Notes: generated by a model from the sequence alone, not told the origin. A DNA stretch of 20,129 bases from Rodentolepis nana (GCA_900617975.1 UZAE01013678.1:1-20129); one strand, 5' to 3'; positions 1 to 9,592 are shown, counted from the first letter of the stretch. Made by a program: numbers and translations.

Positions 1-221
1 GGTCATACATAGAAAACTAAGCGAACGTTGGTGCAGGTGTTTACTCTGAACTATTCTATTTCTTCGCACCGGTGGGACACAATAGATCCTCATTCGGAGG
101 AGAAATGGAGGCTATTAAGATAGCACTGGGCCAATTGTGCTGCCTGGATACGAACTTCACCAAAGCAGTAATTCTTTTGGACTCGCAGTCAGAAATAACT
201 TCACTTGGAAACAAAAAGCCA

Positions 222-425
222 CCCAAAACAGCTGAGATAAAGGAATGTAGAAAAAGATAGCCATCCAAAACAGCTGAGATAAAGGAATGTAGAAAACTGA
301 AACACCCAAAACAGCTGAGATAAAGGAATGTAGAAAACTCTACTCAAAACAGCTGAGATAAAGGAATGTAGAAAACTCTAGAAACAGAGAGACCCAAAAC
401 AGCTGAGATAAAGGAATGTAGAAAA
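222..425 (+). repeat. Five in-order copies of a ~33-bp RNase H coding segment
   Basis: The segment encoding P-K-T-A-E-I-K-E-C-R-K occurs five times, beginning near 222, 264, 304, 343 and 392. Copies are almost identical. They are separated by short spacers of unequal length (about 5 to 17 bp), so the frame changes between copies. The spacers look like successively longer readings into the following coding sequence: copies 3 to 5 all continue with aaaactcta. This is not an ordinary tandem repeat with a fixed period. Confidence 0.9.
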
Positions 426-440
426 CTCTATACTGAGAGA

Positions 441-948
441 GAAAATAACAAAACAGTGGTCCTACAATGAATTCCTGGTCAGTTAGAAAAACAAAACAGT
501 GGTCCTACAATGGATTCCTGATCAACGGTCATCAAAGGTAAGTTCTACAATGAATTCCTGGTCACTGTGGCATTAAAGGCAATGATCTTAATGGATTCCT
601 GGTCACTGTGGCATTAAAGGCAATGAGATTTATCAGCTGCTGAGAGAGAAAAACAAAACAGTGGTTCTACCATGGATTCCTGGTCACTGTGGCATTAAAG
701 GCAATGAGATTCTTGAGAGAGAAAACAAAACAGTGGTCCTACAATGGATTCCTGAAGAGAAAAACAAAACAGTGGTCCTACAATGGATTCCTGGTTGAGA
801 CAGAAAAACAAAACAGTGGTCCTACAATGGATTCCTGATCAACGGTGATCAAAGGTAATGTTCTACAATGAATTCCTGGTCACTGTGGCATTAAAGGCAA
901 TGATCTTAATGGATTCCTGGTCACTGTGGCATTAAAGGCAATGAGATT
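441..948 (+). repeat. Repeated T-V-V-L-Q-W-I-P-G-H-C coding segments with a 146-bp higher-order duplication
   Basis: The segment coding for K-T-V-V-L-Q-W-I-P occurs about seven times in 441-840, and the following G-H-C-G-I-K-G-N-E segment about five times. On top of this, 485-630 and 802-948 are a nearly identical long duplication that includes the same unusual run after attcctgatcaacgg; they differ by one indel and a few substitutions. All pieces belong to one short stretch of the RNase H domain. Confidence 0.88.
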
Positions 949-1029
949 CCTGACACACTTGCTAAGAAGGGGACAACAATTTTGCAATGCATGGCCCGGC
1001 CGTTGTCTTTCCACACAATGTAGACCTTT

Positions 1030-1410
1030 ATCAGGAGAGAATTCAAGACCTCAAGGTACAACGAACTTATAGGAGAGACCGACCTCAATGTGCAACGAAA
1101 TTAAAGCTCGAACAAAGGAGAAACAGTGGCACTCTCCGACATAGCCGACTGGAAGAGAATTCAAGACCTCAAGGTGCAACGAACTCAAAGCTCGAACAAG
1201 GGAGAAATAGTGGACAGTGGCACTCTCCGAAATAGCCGACTGGCTAAGAATCGAAAAAACAATGAGCAGTGGTACTCTCCGACTGACCAAGAATCGAAGC
1301 CGTTGCTGAGTTTCGACTACGTACCGGACGGATTGCCTGGCAAAACACCTTCAAAGATTGGGAGTATACAAATTGCTTGGCGAAACATCTTCAGAGATTG
1401 GGAGTATACA
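1030..1410 (+). repeat. Further repeated segments of the LINE ORF linker
   Basis: The segment agaattcaagacctcaagg begins near 1039 and again near 1155, each time followed by a caacgaa...aaagctcgaacaa...ggagaaa series and by cactctccga...atagccgactgg. A second pair is at about 1341-1368 and 1380-1408, coding for A-K-H-L-Q-R-L-G-V-Y, with a one-base frame change between the two. The order of segments still follows that expected in the original ORF: RNase H end, linker, then Cys/His motif. Confidence 0.8.
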
Positions 1411-1547
1411 CCCAACCCACATGCCCCCTATGTAACCTACAGGAGGAAATGGAGAAGACCCACCTGATTCGATGTCCAGCTCTAAAGACAAGGAGGGAAA
1501 GCCAGAGATACTTGGGAGCAAGAAGACAGCTAATGAACTGCTATTAA
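1376..1547 (+). pseudogene. C-terminal CCHC-type motif of the LINE ORF2
   Basis: The frame from the second A-K-H-L-Q-R-L-G-V-Y block reads on to C-P-L-C (1422-1433) and then H-L-I-R-C-P-A-L (about 1461-1484), giving C-x2-C-x9-H-x3-C, and stops at TAA 1545-1547. A Cys/His motif at the very C-terminus after RNase H is a common feature of these retrotransposon proteins and probably binds nucleic acid. This last part of the ORF is the best preserved, with about 56 codons open. Confidence 0.8.
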
Positions 1548-1581
1548 TTAACTGCTATAAATGTACCCCCCACCCTTGGGG

Positions 1582-1640
1582 GAAGCTGAAGTCAAATTTT
1601 AAGGGCTAATGATAAATATCATAAAGCCTGCCATTTTAAA
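1582..1640 (+). repeat. LINE 3' terminal sequence shared with the SINE tail
   Basis: Thirty-five bases after the ORF stop lies a block with gaagtcaa, then aagggctaatgata, then gcctgccatt. The same three words in the same order and spacing form the last ~55 bp of the SINE copies; compare 4970-5024 on the same strand, or the reverse complement of 3310-3350. The simplest reading is a shared LINE/SINE 3' tail recognised by one reverse transcriptase. The alternative is a strongly 5'-truncated SINE inserted at the end of the LINE. Confidence 0.75.
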
Positions 1641-1650
1641 TACTAATAAT

Positions 1651-2588
1651 TTTAAGATTGCTTGAAGAGTGGATTCCTATTGGAGAATAGTTTCCAAGAC
1701 GATTGACTACTAATTACACGCTTTCTTTTCTGGAACGAAGATTTGAATTCTCCTATAGTATCAAGCTTTACTTTAAGGACTAAGTTGTCTGTTGCCAAAA
1801 GTGGACCATATATTGGTAATTGTAATGCGTCGTTGTGGAGGTTTAATACCCACTATTTTTGCCTTAGCACACCTCACCGAACTGTGCTCATTCAAGCTGA
1901 ATTTTAAATAATTAATTCATTTTCATTACTTAACTTTTTGAAATGGTGAATTTTTTCACATTAAAGACCAGGTATGTGCTGGATTGTAGAAGCCTTACAG
2001 TTCGTTCAAGAATTATTCTTTAAGATAATATATATATATATATATATATTATTGTATTTCAAATCGGGGATTAATTATTAATCCCTACCCAAATTCTTCA
2101 GATCGGTTGTGAAGGATGATTGGTGGATCTCGAATTGAGTGGGTTTTGATTTGTCAGTCCATGAATGTTTGATGTTTACGAAGAGGGGGGGGGGAGGTTG
2201 CCTATTCCTTTTGGGACACACACACATGCCTTTAATTTCGTTAATTGTGGACATTTACCGGGGAATTCAATTTATCCTCCCACATTGACTTTCGCCTCCG
2301 ATAATCACACGAAACATAGGCAAGCAAATGCTGCAATTCTCTAGCATGCTGAATCTTTTAATTATCATCGTATCTCCTGCTTTATTTGAATTTGGAGGTG
2401 AGAGGCGAGTCTAAATGGCCAAAGCCTACTACTTCTTCTCTAGATGATGAAGTTGCAAGCTTATTTTGCAATAGTGTTATTTGCATTTACTAATTTCTAC
2501 TGCAGAGTCGGCGTTCTTTAGCGCAATGGATAACTTTAACTCATCGCATCGGCAGGTCATGATTTCCGATTTACCATTTTCTTTATAG
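1651..2588. other. Host sequence upstream of the RING exon, no gene identified
   Basis: No coding exon could be supported on either strand. Contents are a (TA)n run at 2029-2049, a run of ten G at 2185-2194, and a good-looking acceptor at 2503-2505 (tttctactgcag) with an upstream ctaat. That acceptor cannot lead in frame into the RING exon because of a TGA at 2560-2562. This stretch should be intron, 5' to the RING exon. Confidence 0.5.
2029..2049. repeat. (TA)n microsatellite
   Basis: Uninterrupted alternation of T and A over about 21 bp. Confidence 0.95.
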
Positions 2589-2721
2589 AATTACGTTTCC
2601 TATTGTAGCACGATCCACAAGAACCTGCGCGAATTGCAAGAAATTGGCAATTGAGGACGCTCTACGCTCCGATTGTGGCCATATCTGCTGTTTTCCATGC
2701 TGGAGAGGCATTATTGAGGAG
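2589..2721 (+). CDS. RING-finger protein, penultimate coding exon (zinc ligands 1-6)
   Basis: This 133-bp exon encodes 44 whole codons holding the first six ligands of a C3HC4 RING: C-A-N-C, then twelve residues, then C-G-H-I-C-C-F-P-C. The remaining two ligands come from the exon at 5554-5643. RING fingers bind two zinc ions and usually recruit E2 enzymes in ubiquitin ligation; that role is known of the family, not shown here. The chosen acceptor is the pyrimidine-rich ctttatag ending at 2588, which leaves one base before the first codon (phase 2). A second possible acceptor is attgtag ending at 2608. An in-frame TGA at 2560-2562 and the absence of an in-frame ATG mean earlier exons must exist, probably outside the window. 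The donor is gag|gtaatt. The exact family is not recognised. Confidence 0.85.
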
Positions 2722-2960
2722 GTAATTACTTCATATTTGGCCAATTGGTTTTGTTGCCGCCATTTTATCGCTTTATTATAACGCACAATTGAGTGTTTAT
2801 GAGTAAAATAAAATCCTCACCTCTCTCCCTCCCCTCCCGGTCCTCCGTAAATTATCAACAAATTATGTGCGGTGGATAAAAGTTTTAAGAGGTCCGAGCG
2901 CGCCGGCTTTCGAGCCTGGAAATTTGAAGGTTACCACGGAGTTTGTGAAAGCAGGAAAAT

Positions 2961-3276
2961 ATTTATTTGTTTATATCAAATGGCAGGCGTTTTGATGGTT
3001 ACCATTGGCCCTTTAGCTGACTCCGGACTTCACAGAGTCGAGGAGAAACATCAAAGTGAAAAAAAGTTGAGACGGTGGGGGGAACAGAAGAGTGTTTCAA
3101 AGACGAAGGAAGAAAATGTAGAAAAAGAGTGAGGTGAGTACTGTGGAAGTAGTCGAATATGAAACACATTGGTGTGATGGTAGTTTGAAGTCAGAAGTCA
3201 ACTGCTGGCTTATAGACTTTTTTTCCCTATGAGTATACGTTGCCCAGGGTAAACCACGTGGAGGTAAGTCTATCGC
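2961..3276 (-). mobile_element. SINE copy 1 (antisense in the RING intron)
   Basis: On the + strand it starts with the tail complement (atttatttgtttatatcaaa) and the word tggcaggcg. It runs through the gtgagtactgtgg and tttgaagtcagaagtcaactgc blocks and ends with ccacgtggaggtaagtctatcgc, the reversed SINE head. Its head end was cut or abutted by copy 2, whose target duplication begins at 3276. The element carries CCACGTGG. Confidence 0.85.
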
Positions 3277-3289
3277 TCACCCTAAACAT

Positions 3290-3602
3290 TTATTTATTTA
3301 TTTATATCAAATGGCAGGCGTTTTAATAATAACTATCATTAGCCCTTTGGTTGACTTCAGGTCTCACAGAGAGGAAGGAACATCAAGGTGAAAAAGACAG
3401 AAGAGTGTTTCAAAGATGTAAAATAGGCAGACACAAAGGTAGAAAGAGGTGAGGTGAGTACTGTGGAAGTAGTCGAACATGACATAGAGTGGGGTCACGG
3501 TAGTTTGAAGTCAGAAGTCAACTGCCGGTTAATAGACTTTTTTGCCGTATGAGTATACGTTTCCCAGGGTGCACCACGAGGAGGTAAGTCTATCGCACAC
3601 CC
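3290..3602 (-). mobile_element. SINE copy 2, with 14-bp target-site duplication
   Basis: A full copy of about 313 bp lies directly beside copy 1. It is flanked by ctcaccctaaacat at 3276-3289 and again at 3603-3616, a clean 14-bp target-site duplication. That fits target-primed reverse transcription, and it shows this copy inserted at the head end of the older copy 1. The tail here is (TAAA)n read on the - strand. Confidence 0.9.
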
Positions 3603-4712
3603 CTCACCCTAAACATAACTAATTATAAAAAAAGACTCAACTGCAGTGGCTCTTGTTCGGTCAGAAAGTCTACTTTAGAGTCTCCTCTAAATGAGTTCAG
3701 ACGTACCCCTCCTAAGGCTACCGAGGGGCAATAATTGTTTGCAAAAGAGAAGAGCTGAATTGAAGGAAATCAATTTGTAGAATAGGTCAAAGGAATGAAG
3801 GGGGTGGGGGATTTAGGCATCAATATTGAGCAAGGTCAATAGTCTTTACTCTTGACTAAATGCTTTACCCCTTGTGTGTCATTGTGCGATTATGGAATGG
3901 GCAACCAATTATTGGTCACCAATTGACAATTGGGCTGTGAGTCAACAAATGCACCATACACATGGGGTGTTTGAACAGATCATGAAACTTACTTTATCTA
4001 CTTACTTATTTTTGACTTAGTGGTAATTGTCTAGGTTTGTTTTCGAAATTGAAGATGATTTCTCCTACTTTTTTTTCTTTTAAAATCCTTAAATGACCGC
4101 AAATTGTGCGTCTTAGTTACTGAGTATTGTTGGTGATTGTAAAATAACTGCTTATTCTATGAAAGCACTTTGAAAGATGCCTACATGGCAATGTGGTCTT
4201 CACTTGTGTTGTTTTTTTTGTGATGTTATCAAAATTTCCATGTCTGAGATTCATGTCAAATGCTTAAGCTATATTAAGAAAAGGCATTGCTTACGAATTA
4301 ATGCTTCTGCATTCGCAAACAGCAGGAAGCACAGAGATGTGAAAATGTGAGTTTAGTTGGTGGGCTGTCAAACATGGTGTCTGAATGTGTTAGCACATAG
4401 TTGTTGACTTTAAATTGATATGAAGTGATTGCCTGCTGAAATAACTCCGCTAAATTGATATTTAATCTAAATTCGACGCTAGAATACGGGAAGCAAAATA
4501 GTTGCGTTATGTCACGTTTTAAGTCCAATCACGATTTTGCGGAAATACTTCAATTTTTTTGTTAACCTAAACATTATTCATTAGACTTGAGTCACATAAC
4601 AGAGATCGTGCGCGGTCCACTTGGAAATTTCGGTTTAAACAATATACAAATACAATGGATATCTGTCTCTGTGGCTGTTTTACATCCAATTTGAAAAGTA
4701 TTCTACCCACAA

Positions 4713-5036
4713 GGGGTGTGCGATGGACTTACCTCCACGTGTTGCACCCTGGGCAACGTATACTCATAGGGCAAAAAGTCTATAAACCAGCAGTCGGCTT
4801 CTCACTTCTAACTACTATCACTCCACTGTATGTCATATTCGACTACTTCCACAGTACTCACCCCACTATTTTCTACCTTTGTATCTGTCTCTTTTACATC
4901 TTTGAAACATTCTTCTGTTCTGCCCCCTCCCTCTTTACATTTTTCACTTTGATGTTCCTTCCCCTCTTTGAAGCCCGAAGTCAACTAAAGGGCTAATGAT
5001 AACTTTCAAAACGCCTGCCATTATATATAAATAAAA
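4713..5036 (+). mobile_element. SINE copy 3 (same strand as the RING gene)
   Basis: This is the sense-oriented copy and is easiest to read. The head is ggggtgtgcgatggacttac, then ccacgtg, ccctgggcaacgtatactca, a middle with cttccacagtactcac, a pyrimidine-rich part, and the LINE-like end aaagggctaatgataac...cgcctgccatt with a taaataaaa tail. No convincing flanking duplication was found. The open frame across it (about 113 codons from 4655) is a by-product of the repeat, not a gene. Confidence 0.85.
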
Positions 5037-5553
5037 CGCTTGCCCATGATTGCCCATTTACTCTGTTCCTTTTGCGTCCATTCCACAATCTTTTGCATTG
5101 ATTTGCTTCCATTTCTCTCCTAGTTCAAGTTGGGAAGAGTCCTAGTTCTCTTGCACAGATAAGCTCCAGATCCCACATGTGGTCCTTTGTTGTCGTGGTT
5201 CGCCAATTCCTACCAGTTTGAATTTCTTACTGCCGTTTACTGTGTACCATGTTTATAGGAAGTGCAACAAGGTGAATTGGTTGACAAGGTCTGAGCTTAC
5301 TGAGTCAATAATCAATAAGCCCAGTATAGAGAACATCAATTTTTCCTGTGATCTTCGCTCAGGCATATGGACAATCTCGGCTTCTGCTTCCTTTTATTTT
5401 TTTTGGAGTATTTTGTTTTAAACTCCTTCTTCACAGGCTCGAATTTCATTTTATTTATTATTTTGCACTTTTAAATGGAATGGCGTATCTAAAATGCCTT
5501 CTCAAACGTGTTTAGCATCTTTTGTGCTTAAATTGTATTTTTGTTCGTTTCAG

Positions 5554-5643
5554 GGTAATCGACGATGTCCCACATGCAGCGTAATTGTTCGTCGACGTAA
5601 TCTAACCAGACTGGCCCGAAATAAATTGACAACAATGAAATAA
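5554..5643 (+). CDS. RING-finger protein, last coding exon (zinc ligands 7-8)
   Basis: After the acceptor gtttcag (ends 5553) the frame opens with G-N-R-R-C-P-T-C, which supplies the closing C-P-x-C of the RING. It then gives a basic tail (V-R-R-R-N-L-T-R-L-A-R) and TAA at 5641-5643. Joined to 2589-2721 the spacing is C-x2-C-x12-C-x-H-x2-C-x2-C-x11-C-x2-C, an ordinary C3HC4 RING, and phase 0 is kept on both sides. The RING is therefore C-terminal, with only 21 residues after the last Cys. A tail beginning like this right after the closing cysteines is seen in several RING families, so I give no symbol. No frameshift or stop interrupts either exon, so the gene looks intact rather than retroposed. 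Confidence 0.87.
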   Translation, partial: GNRRCPTCSVIVRRRNLTRLARNKLTTMK

Positions 5644-5644
5644 A
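5639..5644 (+). terminator. AATAAA polyadenylation signal overlapping the RING stop codon
   Basis: The sequence aaataaatt contains the stop TAA (5641-5643) inside the hexamer AATAAA (5639-5644), followed by a T-rich stretch (5650-5665). A second AATAAA lies in the coding sequence at 5620-5625. No other AATAAA was seen in the next several hundred bases, so the 3' UTR may be only a few tens of bases long. Confidence 0.55.
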
Positions 5645-5938
5645 TTCATTTGTATTTTTCGTCTTATTGAAAAAAATCAAATATATTTTTGATACACTTA
5701 TTTGGGTTTATTTTTGCCGTCAGTGTCCTTGAATTGGGTGAGTTTTCCTTATCTCTGGCAAATATATAATTAAGTCAATGGATAATTGAGTTAGAAAGTT
5801 ACAAAGCACTTATTAGCGCATGCGCTCAAACGTAGAAAAAAGAATATTCTTACGACGAAAATGTGCTTATCGTCTAATGTATTTGTATCTTGTTAGAAGG
5901 GAAATAACTTTACATTGACAAATCTCTACGCAAATTTA
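5644..5938. other. Intergenic, nothing recognised
   Basis: AT-rich sequence immediately 3' of the RING gene, including the likely cleavage region just after 5650. No ORF or repeat was supported. Confidence 0.5.
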
Positions 5939-5956
5939 GCATTTAAGCAATATGTA

Positions 5957-6242
5957 TTTATTTATAGCTGACTTTGGGGCTACACAGTGAGGAGGAGGAA
6001 CATCAAAGTGACAAAAAGTGGGGAGGGGGAACAGAAGAGTGATTCACAGATGTAAAAGGGACAGATAGACACAAGGACAGAGAAAAGGTAAGATAAGTAC
6101 TTTGGAAGGGGTCGAATATGACAAACAGTCGGGTCATAGTAGTTTGAAGTCAGAAGTCCACTGCCGGTTAATAGACATTTTTACCGTATGAGAATACGTT
6201 GCCCAGGGTGCAACACGTAGAGGTAAGTCTATCGCACACCCC
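5957..6242 (-). mobile_element. SINE copy 4, with 18-bp target-site duplication
   Basis: It is flanked by gcatttaagcaatatgta at 5939-5956 and 6243-6260, a perfect 18-bp direct repeat. The tail-side words tggcaggcg and gataactat are missing (tatttatttat passes directly into agctgactt), so this copy has a small internal deletion near its 3' end. The head is present (aggtaagtctatcgcacacc), but the E-box palindrome has decayed to cacgta. Confidence 0.92.
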
Positions 6243-6260
6243 GCATTTAAGCAATATGTA

Positions 6261-7283
6261 GTGATTCCTCAAAGATCGGTTTTTAATGGATTTAGAAAGC
6301 TTAATGATTCAATAATAGAATTAATTATTGATCCTAATTAGAGAGTGGGCACGTTTGCTGAATCAAATTTTATCATATTTTTTCAATTTCAAATATGCGG
6401 GTGAACAAATGAGATGACGGAGAGAAAGAGGAAATGGGGAATCCATACCACATTGTGCAATCGTTCAATGCAGAAATCAATTTCAATTATAACCCAAATT
6501 GTGCTGCATTTCATGGTATTATTGGGGAAATTCAAACCCAATTTTCACAATATTTATGCTATTTTTTTTCAATGAGCTTCAAGATTTTTTAAAAAATTAA
6601 ATTCATAACATTTTCATCAAATATTAAAACAGTTCATTAGAAGCATGCAATATACGCCTAGAAATTAAATGATTACGTGTTTTTTTCTTTGTAAGGGAGC
6701 TTTAAATAGCCTTATCACAATTGGCTGACACAAATCCATTATAGACAGAGAGAAAACCACTCTCCCCCTCAAATCGAAGATTTGTCTGCTGCAATTAGGG
6801 ATAATGGAAATCTATAGACACTTGCAGTGGATTTATTTACCTACACAACAAATGTCACTGGTGATAAAGGCTGATCAGTTCTACTTTTGCTTGAAGATAA
6901 GATATTTTTCTGACATAAAATGCTTCGAAAATGCGTTTTACCATTTACAACAGTTAAAAAAAGAAAAGTATGTGCCTTATTAGATTAATAATAACATTTT
7001 AGGACAGTATGCTGCCAAATATCATGTTAGATTGCTTTGCATTCATTACCATTGTAGGAGAAAAGTAATTTAGAAATTAGTGAATCTAGTTGTTACTTAC
7101 GATCGATAAACAGTAAATGCAGGAAACAACCGTTCGCTGCAATTCGGGATTGAAATATGAATTTCGGTGAATGTGATTCAACTAGAACTAAAAAATTAAC
7201 TGAAGTGAGGCGCTTTAGATGTCTTGAAGTTGATTTTAACCTCCCTGATGGATTTCAATTACATCTTACATGTGAAACACTTT
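6261..7283. other. AT-rich intergenic stretch
   Basis: No gene, tRNA or known repeat was recognised. There are short T and A tracts (6550-6600, 6680) and a purine-rich patch (gagatgacggagagaaagag) near 6410. Confidence 0.5.
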
Positions 7284-7291
7284 CTATTAAT

Positions 7292-7617
7292 ATTTATTTA
7301 TATCAAATGGCAGGCATTTTGATAGTTATCATTATTCCTGGAGCTGACTTCGGGGGTTCATATAGAGGAGAAGGAACATCAAAGTGACAAAAAGGCGGGA
7401 TGTGAGGCAGAATAATGATTCACAGAGGTAAAAGGGATAAACAGACAGACACAAAGGCATAAAAAGGTAAGATGAGTACTGTGACGGTCCAATATGACAA
7501 ATAGTCGGGCCATAGAAGTTTGAAGTCAAAAGTCAATTGCCGATCAATAGACTTTTCCCGAATAAGTATACGTTGCCCTGAGTGCACCACGTGGAGGTAA
7601 GTCTATTGCGTACCCCA
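7292..7617 (-). mobile_element. SINE copy 5, with a short target-site duplication
   Basis: The copy runs from the reversed tail tatttatttatatcaaatgg through aaggtaagatgagtactgtg to ccacgtggaggtaagtctat and a final cccc. The word ctattaat flanks it at 7284-7291 and 7618-7625, a possible 8-bp target-site duplication. CCACGTGG is intact. Confidence 0.85.
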
Positions 7618-7625
7618 CTATTAAT

Positions 7626-9590
7626 TAAATGGTGGATTGCACCTTAAATTCCCTTTACTAGACACTAGTAACTAGGATCACAATCCAAGCATTATTGTAT
7701 AAACATTAACTTTCTTGCTTGAAATAAAGAATTTCACAAATATTTGATGCTTAAATTAATGATTTTCTTTAAATAAATTGGTTATTTGGGTGAAAAAGTT
7801 TTAAATTGAACTCATGCATGAGATTTCTTCGAATATTAATATAATTGCCAAAGACTGTTTTGGCTTTCCTATTTTGCCTATTAATAATTAATGATGGTCT
7901 CATCTATGAACGTGCCTAAAAATAGAGCTCTCCTAATGCCATCGCACCTGGATTTAATTTAATTTAACAAAAATACAATAATTTGTCTATATTTAAAGAT
8001 TTCAAGCCCCACTAACAATAGGCACTTAAACAATTTTATGATCAATTGCAAAATGCGAATGTAACATTGGCACAACTGAGAGCTTTATTTTTAGCTTTCA
8101 ACACAACCTGTGTTCATTTTTCGTGTATTTGCTGAGCCCATTTTTAGTGATCATATTTTGTTAAAAGAGTAATTTAAAATAATAATTAAGATGGCATAGT
8201 TGATTATCTAATTATCTTATTATTATATTTGCTAATCATTTCAGGGGTGAATGAGGTGGAAAGCGTGGATTTATTAATTTTTAAATATAATTCAAATACT
8301 TTTTTTTATGATGGTGAGTTTGCTTGTGGTCATGAAACTAGACCAAAATAACCATCCTTTGTCAAATTTCCTCAAAAAATTAGTAATTTTTAAAATATAA
8401 ATTTGACATCGCTAATGCGGTCCTTGATTTCGCTAGGCATTCACGAAGGTGAAATATTTGAAATATTTATTATTAAATTAACATTCGTTTTCTCGATAAG
8501 TTTAATGATATACAATGAGAGCAGTTCATTTTCTAAATTGGAGTAAATAATGCCTAAAATAAGATCAAATTTCTTAAATGTTCAAGTTTCAATTTAACTG
8601 TCCATTAAATTCTGTACAAAGCGATCTCTTTTGAGTGCTATAAAATTAGGTAAATCCCTGGTTTCAGCAGGAGCTACTTTATTATAATTTACCCAATGAT
8701 ATGAACTGTCATAGTCTAGGCGGTTTGCACGCACAAACGGCAATTATGACTCCAGGTTCAGTGAGCTGAATAACCAATTCGATTGGCCAGGCTTAGTCAA
8801 CTAGATGATATCGGAATGCATATCCCTCACTAGACGTCATTCTTTCACCAACAGCCACAAATCACACTGTCAACATTTTTAAGGAAAATTATTTTGAATG
8901 TCACTATTCATAAAAATCTTGCTCTTTATTTTAAAGTCATCCCAGCTCTCAAGTTCGAGCAATTATGTAACCTCACGCCAAATATCAGGATTTGAGACTT
9001 GTCGGATTTTTGAAAAGTTTAAATGGATTTCAGTTTGACAACAACATTTTTTTCCAGACTAACTAGAGGCCTTTCTAGCAGTTGAATGATTTTGCAGCAT
9101 GTTGTGTTCGAGAGAGTACGAAATAATCAAAAGAGAGTTTGCACCTACAAGATCAATTTATCGGTCTGATTTTTGTCTAGATTCATTCACTAATGATCAA
9201 TTTTAGAGAAATCTTTTTTTAATAATAACATGATCCGGATTATCCACCTTTGTTATTTACCTTTCCTTTCGGGGATTTAAAATTCTCAATATCTTTTAAG
9301 TCCTGTAATCTGTAGGTTTTGGGAAATAAATCACTAAGAGCTTGCATTCACTGTTGACAATAATATAAACGTTTTTTGAGTCTCTGCCTGTTTTCATACG
9401 ATAATAATGTAAATTAAAACAAAAATAGCAAACATATATTCATCAACTTTATAAGAACTGACGCGTTGAAAGACCCTTTTTGAACGACTTACCATCAAGC
9501 CGAAAAACACCTTTTATTATCCATATAATTGCTATCATTTGTTTCCGAAATACTGCTGCATTGTGAGTTGCATATTTCGAACTTATTTTG
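7626..9590. other. Intergenic DNA, no gene supported
   Basis: Strongly AT-rich, with a slightly more GC-rich patch at about 8690-8870. I checked that patch on both strands and found frequent stops and no splice-bounded exon. No repeats of the families seen elsewhere in the window are present. Confidence 0.5.
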
Positions 9591-9592
9591 AT

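Larger units (their letters stand above)
1..1023 (+). pseudogene. Retrotransposon RNase H domain, stuttered and frame-broken
   Basis: RNase H removes the RNA strand of the RNA/DNA hybrid made during retrotransposition. The window opens at the Gly-Ser-Tyr that normally follows the first catalytic Asp, then an in-frame stop (18-20), then A-G-V-Y-S (32-46). A GGEMEAI motif (96-116) supplies the catalytic Glu and LLDSQS (175-192) the second Asp. W-I-P-G-H-C-G-I-K-G appears several times in 498-910, and N-E-I-P-D-T-L-A-K-K-G (938-970) carries the last conserved Asp. The expected Ala before that Asp is Pro here. Between LLDSQS and the final motif the sequence is repeated in pieces, so no functional domain can be translated. 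The reading ends at a stop at 1021-1023. Confidence 0.85.
1..1650 (+). mobile_element. 3' end of a non-LTR (LINE) retrotransposon, RNase H type, decayed
   Basis: This stretch reads as the C-terminal part of a LINE ORF2 followed by its 3' UTR. In order it holds an RNase H domain, a linker, a C-x2-C-x9-H-x3-C motif, a stop codon at 1545-1547 and a 3' UTR ending near 1640. RNase H downstream of the reverse transcriptase, with a terminal Cys/His motif, is known from I-, LOA- and Jockey-related clades; I cannot choose between them without the reverse transcriptase, which lies before the window. The copy is dead: it has an in-frame stop at 18-20, many frame changes and multiple local segment repeats. 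Codons are still recognisable, so the decay is moderate. Confidence 0.85.
2722..5553 (+). other. Phase-0 intron of the RING gene, 2832 bp
   Basis: The intron is bounded by gag|gtaatt and gtttcag|ggt. It contains three SINE copies: two antisense to the gene and adjacent to each other (2961-3602) and one sense copy (4713-5036). The rest (2722-2960, 3617-4712 and 5037-5553) is AT-rich DNA with T tracts and no supported exon. The two antisense copies place four strong 5' splice-site matches on the gene's sense strand, at GT 3134, 3264, 3454 and 3584, which could produce cryptic exons. Confidence 0.8.

Noticed and set aside
222..948. CRISPR-like or satellite array
   Set aside because: The repeated units encode recognisable parts of an RNase H domain in order, the spacers are irregular and partly coding, and the DNA is eukaryotic.
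2503..2555. Small exon between a good acceptor (2505) and cag|gtc (2555), with ATG at 2526
   Set aside because: The gap to the RING acceptor would be a 33-base intron, too short, and unspliced reading hits TGA or TAG before the RING frame.
5179..5421. 80-codon open frame in the RING intron
   Set aside because: No domain or splice-bounded coding signal; the composition is that of chance reading in T-rich intron DNA.
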